In this document: piece by piece, positions 59,732 through 64,000 of the stretch
Numbering within the stretch: the stretch's first letter is position 1
Layout of the letters: the number at the start of each line of letters is the position of its first letter
Source: Erythrobacter sp. SCSIO 43205
GTDB lineage: Bacteria; Pseudomonadota; Alphaproteobacteria; Sphingomonadales; Sphingomonadaceae
Direction: 5' to 3'
DNA length: 64,000 bases
Assembly (NCBI RefSeq): GCF_019904235.1
Contig: NZ_CP063202.1
Span: forward strand, 2,108,001 to 2,172,000
Notes under the pieces: generated by a model
Databases searched by the model: none
The model's input: the letters and a program-made list of their open reading frames with translations, nothing else
What the model was told of the DNA's origin: nothing
Made by a program: the position numbers and the translations under genes

Positions 59732-59766
59732 GGGGAGAGCGGCCAACCGTCGCCCTCCCCTTTTTT
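59732..59766 (+). terminator. Rho-independent terminator after the TadG/TadE operon
   Basis: GGGGAG (59732-59737) pairs with CTCCCC (59755-59760), extended inward by GCG/CGC with single mismatches, followed by TTTTTT (59761-59766). It lies before the convergent pdhB gene. Confidence 0.85.
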
Positions 59767-59767
59767 C

Positions 59768-61135
59768 TTACTTGTAACAAACCTTTTTGACGGCCTCGAC
59801 AATGCGTGGTGCGTCAATCAGCGCAAGCTTTTCAAGGTTGGCTGCATAGGGAAGCGGCACGTCCTCGTTGCAAACCCGCGTGACGGGTGCATCAAGATCG
59901 TCAAATCCCTCTTCCATACAGATCGCGACAATTTCAGACGCGATGGAGCAAGTCGGCCAGCCTTCTTCCGCGATGACAAGACGATTGGTCTTGGCAAGGC
60001 TCTTAAGCACGGTTTCCTTGTCCAGCGGGCGCAGGGTGCGAAGGTCAATGACTTCTGCGTCAATCCCCTCTTCCGCAAGCGTTTCAGCCGCTTCAAGCGC
60101 GAGGCCCACACCGATGGAATAGGATACGATGGTCGCATCCTTGCCCTCACGCATGATCCGCGCCTTGCCGATGGGGAGCACGTGATCGTCGAGGTCTGGC
60201 ACATCGAAGCTGCGGCCATAGACGAGTTCATTTTCGAGGAAGACCACCGGATCCTCTGAACGGATTGCCGCCTTCATCAAGCCCTTTGCATCCGACGCAT
60301 CATAGGGTGCAATGACGATCAGGCCGGGGACGCTGGCATACCATGGGCCATAGTTTTGTGAGTGCTGTGCCCCTACACGCGATGCCGCACCATTGGGGCC
60401 ACGAAACACGATGGGGCAACGCATCTGGCCGCCTGACATATAATTGGTCTTAGCCGCCGAGTTGATGATGTGGTCAATCGCCTGCATGGCGAAGTTGAAG
60501 GTCATAAACTCGACAATTGGACGCAAGCCCCCCATCGCAGCGCCCGCACCAATGCCAGCAAAGCCATATTCGGTGATCGGCGTATCAATCACGCGCTTTG
60601 GACCAAACTCGTCGAGCAAGCCTTGGGTGACTTTGTAAGCCCCTTGGTACTCGGCGACTTCCTCACCCATGACGAAGACACGCGGGTCAGCGCGCATTTC
60701 TTCGGCCATGCCATCACGCAAGGCTTCGCGCACGGTTGTCGAGGTGAAGCTCGTGCCCTCAGGGATTGCCGGATCGCTGGCCCTGGCTTTAGCCTTGGGC
60801 GGGCTCGCCGCAGTTCCTTCGGACGCAGCAGGCGCAGGTGTCGGAGCGGGAGCCGGCGTTGGGTCTGGCGTAGGCGCCGGAGAAGCCTCAGCCCCCTCGC
60901 CTTCCATATGCGCAATCACCGTGCCGACAGCGACATTCTCAGTGCCTTCCTCAACAAGGATTTTCGAAAGCACGCCTTCGTCGATGGCCTCAAATTCCAT
61001 TGTGGCTTTGTCGGTTTCGATCTCCGCGATGATATCGCCGGGCTCGATTGTATCGCCCTCAGCCTTAAGCCAGCGGGCAAGTGTGCCCTCCTCCATTGTG
61101 GGCGACAGAGCGGGCATTTTGAGTTCGATAGCCAT
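59768..61135 (-). CDS. pdhB: Pyruvate dehydrogenase E1 beta with N-terminal lipoyl domain
   Basis: The E1 beta subunit helps decarboxylate pyruvate with ThDP. The 455-residue protein carries an extra N-terminal lipoyl domain (residues 1-80, lipoyl Lys43 in [11 protein letters not shown]) almost identical in pattern to the one in E2, a Pro/Ala-rich linker (about 85-120), then the catalytic domain with [31 protein letters not shown] and [13 protein letters not shown]1-beta with its own lipoyl domain is known in alphaproteobacteria. Its ATG overlaps the pdhA stop by one base (TGATG). E2 and E3 are located about 45 kb away. Confidence 0.97.
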   Translation of the reverse strand: MAIELKMPALSPTMEEGTLARWLKAEGDTIEPGDIIAEIETDKATMEFEAIDEGVLSKILVEEGTENVAVGTVIAHMEGEGAEASPAPTPDPTPAPAPTPAPAASEGTAASPPKAKARASDPAIPEGTSFTSTTVREALRDGMAEEMRADPRVFVMGEEVAEYQGAYKVTQGLLDEFGPKRVIDTPITEYGFAGIGAGAAMGGLRPIVEFMTFNFAMQAIDHIINSAAKTNYMSGGQMRCPIVFRGPNGAASRVGAQHSQNYGPWYASVPGLIVIAPYDASDAKGLMKAAIRSEDPVVFLENELVYGRSFDVPDLDDHVLPIGKARIMREGKDATIVSYSIGVGLALEAAETLAEEGIDAEVIDLRTLRPLDKETVLKSLAKTNRLVIAEEGWPTCSIASEIVAICMEEGFDDLDAPVTRVCNEDVPLPYAANLEKLALIDAPRIVEAVKKVCYK

Positions 61136-62229
61136 CAGTAATTCTCCACCAAAACATCGGTGTAGAGTTCGGATGGATCCGGCTCTGGCGAACTTTCGGA
61201 GAAATCAGCGGCTTCGGTCACGATCTTGCGAATGTCCTTGTCGATAGCCTTTAGGTCAGCCTCATCATGGCCCTTTTCGATCAGCGTGCGCTTGAGCCGC
61301 TCAATCGGGTCGTGTTTCTCGCGCTGTTCCTGCACTTCGTCGCGGGTGCGGTATTTGGCCGGGTCAGACATGGAGTGGCCGCGATAGCGATAGGTGTTGA
61401 GTTCCATGAGAACCGGCCCCTTGCCCTCGCGCACGTGCTTGAACGCAACCTCAGCCGCCGCGCGCACTTCGAGGACGTCCATGCCGTTTACGTCCATGCC
61501 CGGAATGCGGAAGGCCGTGCCGCGGCGGTGGAAGCGGGTTTCAGCTGACGAGCGGGCGCTGGCTGTGCCCATTGCGTATTGGTTATCCTCGACCACGAAT
61601 ACGATTGGCAGGTTCCAAAGCGCGGCCATGTTGAACGTCTCGTAAACCTGCCCCTGGTTCGCCGCACCATCGCCGAAATAGGCAAGGCACAGGCCCCCGT
61701 CCTCATTGTATTGATGAGCGAGCGCGAGCCCCCCGCCAAGCGCAACCTGAGCACCGACAATACCGTGGCCGCCGTAAAATTTGTGCTCGGTCGAGAACAT
61801 ATGCATTGACCCGCCTTTGCCCTTCGAAATCCCGGCTTCACGGCCCGTCAGCTCAGCCATAATGACTTTGGGATCAATGCCATAGGCAAGCATATGCCCG
61901 TGATCACGGTAGCCGGTGATCACGCTGTCCTTGTCATTGTCGAGCGCGGATTGCAGACCAATCGCAACAGCTTCCTGACCGATATAAAGGTGGCAGAAAC
62001 CGCCAATCAGGCCGAGGCCGTACAGCTGGCCCGCCTTTTCCTCAAACCGGCGGATGAGCAGCATCTGCTTGTAAAATTCAAGCATCTGCTCATCGCTTGC
62101 TGCATAGGTTTTACTTTTTTCAAACTCCTCCTGTAACGAGTGGAGGATAAAATCGCTGTCATCTGATGGCGCGGGGGAGGCCGGCGCTTTCTTTATCGCG
62201 GGCTTTCTGGCGGCGGGTTTCTTAGCCAA
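61135..62229 (-). CDS. pdhA: Pyruvate dehydrogenase E1 alpha
   Basis: The 364-residue E1 alpha subunit has the ThDP-binding motif [20 protein letters not shown] and the phosphorylation-loop region [20 protein letters not shown], and begins with an Ala/Lys/Pro-rich lead ([20 protein letters not shown]). Start choice: TTG at 62229 has GAAGGGA eight bases upstream and gives the MAKKPA start familiar from related proteins; an in-frame ATG at 62250 is possible but lacks a good Shine-Dalgarno. The stop overlaps pdhB, so E1 alpha and beta are co-translated. Confidence 0.94.
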   Translation of the reverse strand: MAKKPAARKPAIKKAPASPAPSDDSDFILHSLQEEFEKSKTYAASDEQMLEFYKQMLLIRRFEEKAGQLYGLGLIGGFCHLYIGQEAVAIGLQSALDNDKDSVITGYRDHGHMLAYGIDPKVIMAELTGREAGISKGKGGSMHMFSTEHKFYGGHGIVGAQVALGGGLALAHQYNEDGGLCLAYFGDGAANQGQVYETFNMAALWNLPIVFVVEDNQYAMGTASARSSAETRFHRRGTAFRIPGMDVNGMDVLEVRAAAEVAFKHVREGKGPVLMELNTYRYRGHSMSDPAKYRTRDEVQEQREKHDPIERLKRTLIEKGHDEADLKAIDKDIRKIVTEAADFSESSPEPDPSELYTDVLVENY

Positions 62230-62405
62230 AGTGAGTGTCCCTTCTCTCATGCGACTTGTCTGAGGAAATGCCTCAAAACAAGCGTCTTGCCCACCGCTAT
62301 AGGCAGCACTCCCAGGGTGACGCAACGTCAAGCGCGGTGAATAGGTATTAAATTACCAGTACGGTTAATTCTGGTATTTTCACGAACCAAAACGGTCGCA
62401 GAAAG
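62230..62405. other. Gap between pdhA and the FtsB-like gene
   Basis: The region holds no recognised gene. It contains the putative pdhA leader, and a TACCAGTACGGTTAATTCTGG stretch (near 62350) without a clear palindrome or promoter. Confidence 0.4.
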
Positions 62406-62702
62406 TCAGTCTTCCAAAGTGACGACGATCTCATCAGGGTGAAGCACTCCCAAATCCTTGCGCACCAATTCGCCAACAAGGTCAGGATCAGCGCCATTGG
62501 GATCAAGCAGTTGCACCCGGTTTTGCAACGCATCACGTTTTTCGGTGAGCGCCGCAATCCGCGCCTCCCGTTCAGCAAGGACTTCGGAATTTTCCGCCCA
62601 AGCCAACAGCCCCGTCGGCCCCGCAATTGCGCCGATTGTAAGCACCACAAGCAAAACAAGCGCGAGGCTTTGCTTCACGTGTTCTTGTGGTTGTCTTCGC
62701 AT
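62406..62702 (-). CDS. Septum formation initiator family protein (FtsB/DivIC-like)
   Basis: The 98-residue protein has a short cytoplasmic lead, one membrane helix (ALVLLVVLTIGAIAGPTGL), then a coiled coil (ENSEVLAEREARIAALTEKR) and a C-terminal DPDLVGELVRKDLGVLHPDE block, the FtsB/DivIC pattern with its conserved E-x-x-x-R-K-x-L-G. It probably acts in the FtsQBL division subcomplex. The ATG at 62702 follows AGGGA; an earlier in-frame ATG at 62756 is less likely. Between it and pdhA lies a 176-bp gap without recognisable genes. Confidence 0.9.
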   Translation of the reverse strand: MRRQPQEHVKQSLALVLLVVLTIGAIAGPTGLLAWAENSEVLAEREARIAALTEKRDALQNRVQLLDPNGADPDLVGELVRKDLGVLHPDEIVVTLED

Positions 62703-62805
62703 GGGGGTTCCCTGTCCTTCAATTGTCACAGAATCACAGTTAACGCGCCCATGCAAGCGAAATGCGAATCAACGGCAAATTTTCGCGCCAAATTGGTGAA
62801 TCTGT

Positions 62806-63966
62806 CTAATATGAACGCGGCAAACCGAGAACGTGTTCAGCCAGATAAGAGAGGATCAGATTGGTCGAGATCGGGGCAACCGTGTAAAGCCGCGCCTCGC
62901 GAAACTTGCGTTCGACGTCATACTCTTCGGCAAAGCCAAAGCCGCCAAACGTCTGGACACACATATCAGCCGCCGCCCAGCTTGCTTCGGAAGCCAGCAA
63001 CTTGGCCATATTGGCCTCCTCCCCCGGATTGCCACCTTGGTCATACACTTGCGCTGCGTGGTGAACCATGAGTTCAGCGGCTCGCATCTGCGCATAGCTA
63101 CGGGCGATGGGGAATTGCACGCCTTGGTTTTGACCAATGGGTCGGGAAAATACGTTGCGGTCGCTGGCGTAGCTTCGCGCTTGCTCGATGAACCACTTGG
63201 CATCGCCGATACATTCCGCTGCAATGAGAATACGCTCTGCGTTCATTCCGGAGAGAATGTAACGAAAGCCCTTCCCCTCTTCGCCTACGAGGCTCGATGC
63301 GGGGATGCGCAAATCGTCGAAGAACACCTCGCATGAAGAATGGTTCATCATCGTGCGGATGGGCTTGATGCTCATGCCTTTCTTAAGCGCTTCTTGCATA
63401 TCGACCAGAAAGATCGACAGCCCTTCGGTTTTCTTCTCAACCTCTTCTTTTGGTGTGGTCCTGGCCAGCAAGAGCATGAGATCGGAATGTTCGGCGCGGC
63501 TAGTCCATATCTTCTGGCCGGAGACGACATATTCATCTGCGTGACGCACAGCCTTGGTCTTGAGGCTAAGCGTGTCGGTGCCGCTGGTGGGCTCTGAGAC
63601 GCCGAAGGCCTGCAGACGCAGATCACCATTCGCTATGCGCGGCAAAACTCGCGCCTTTTGCTCTTCTGAACCAAAGCGCAGCAGCGTATTCATAATGTAC
63701 ATTTGCGCGTGCGCCGAACTGCCATTGCAACCCGAAGCTTGGATTTCCTCCATGATAACGCAGGCTGCATCGAGGCTCAGCCCGCTTCCGCCATATTCGG
63801 CTGGTATCAAGGCGGCGAGGAAGCCCGCTTTGGTAAGAGCGTCAACAAATTCGCCCGGGTAATCACGCGCTGCGTCTTTCTCGCGCCAATACTCCCCCGG
63901 AAAGTCATCGCACAATGCTCTCACAGAGCGACGGATTTCAGCGACCTCTTCGCTCTCGTGGGGCAT
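62806..63966 (-). CDS. Acyl-CoA dehydrogenase
   Basis: The 386-residue flavoprotein has the three-domain ACAD layout: N-terminal helices (SVRALCDDFPGEYWREKDAA), the central beta domain with QAFGVSEPTSGTDTLSLKTK and WTSRAEHSDLMLLLAR, and C-terminal helices with EANMAKLLASEASWAAADMC and QTFGGFGFAEEYDVERKFRE. The last motif corresponds to the QxxGGxG(F/Y) substrate/FAD site. The acyl chain preferred is unknown. GAGAGGATAAGAA precedes the ATG. The upstream region is cut by the window edge. Confidence 0.93.
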   Translation of the reverse strand: MPHESEEVAEIRRSVRALCDDFPGEYWREKDAARDYPGEFVDALTKAGFLAALIPAEYGGSGLSLDAACVIMEEIQASGCNGSSAHAQMYIMNTLLRFGSEEQKARVLPRIANGDLRLQAFGVSEPTSGTDTLSLKTKAVRHADEYVVSGQKIWTSRAEHSDLMLLLARTTPKEEVEKKTEGLSIFLVDMQEALKKGMSIKPIRTMMNHSSCEVFFDDLRIPASSLVGEEGKGFRYILSGMNAERILIAAECIGDAKWFIEQARSYASDRNVFSRPIGQNQGVQFPIARSYAQMRAAELMVHHAAQVYDQGGNPGEEANMAKLLASEASWAAADMCVQTFGGFGFAEEYDVERKFREARLYTVAPISTNLILSYLAEHVLGLPRSY

Positions 63967-64000
63967 TTCTTATCCTCTCTCGTTCACTAATCCGGCGCCT

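Overview
The window looks like chromosomal DNA from an alphaproteobacterium of the order Sphingomonadales, most probably an Erythrobacteraceae (Erythrobacter-like) strain. This is inferred from gene content and order: dusB-ntrB-ntrC-ntrY-ntrX-hfq-hflX in one run, a double-length Hfq, PhaR, a bifunctional IspDF, a pyruvate dehydrogenase E1-beta with its own lipoyl domain, TrmFO, and moderately GC-rich, tightly packed genes. It is mostly core genome. I see no phage, insertion sequence, integrase or CRISPR array.

Layout. 0-11.4 kb: a patatin-like protein cut by the left edge, radA, cvpA, a NifU-like protein, an MFS transporter overlapping alr, phaR, proS-rnr, a thioredoxin-motif peroxiredoxin-like protein and a universal stress protein. 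11.6-15 kb: pyruvate dehydrogenase E2, a thioesterase and E3. 15-22.4 kb: a TPR sensor kinase with its response regulator, a large subtilisin-type autotransporter with unusual GGRIRIF repeats, an EAL protein and tRNA-Ser(UGA). 22.4-32.2 kb: aminotransferase plus sulfotransferase, lytic transglycosylase, then dacC-like-tmk-holB-metG-tatD-MBL-small membrane protein as an overlapping operon, and mazG. 32.2-41.7 kb: the minus-strand nitrogen-regulation and RNA-chaperone run (dusB to hflX). 41.8-48.4 kb: ispDF, a secreted unknown, cinA-type amidase, lipA-ratA, a bicarbonate-uptake cassette (SbtA-like, SbtB/PII-like, beta-carbonic anhydrase) and a NYN-OST-HTH RNase-like protein. 48.4-56.3 kb: a secreted TPR protein, gyrA, YhhN, trmFO, an EF-hand protein and a squalene/phytoene-synthase-like protein. 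56.5-59.7 kb: a three-gene TadG/TadE operon. 59.8-64 kb: pdhA-pdhB, an FtsB-like protein and an acyl-CoA dehydrogenase.

How the parts fit. The pyruvate dehydrogenase complex is encoded at two loci about 45 kb apart, with lipoyl synthase between them. Two histidine kinase/response regulator pairs (NtrBC, NtrYX) sit directly upstream of the RNA chaperone Hfq. The strongest candidates for further study are the tandem-domain Hfq with a degenerate second copy, the SbtA-SbtB-carbonic anhydrase cassette with a hairpin over the anhydrase ribosome-binding site, and the repeat-bearing autotransporter protease.

Limits. All calls come from reading the sequence. No database search or structure prediction was run, and start codons were chosen by eye from Shine-Dalgarno spacing, signal peptides and overlaps.
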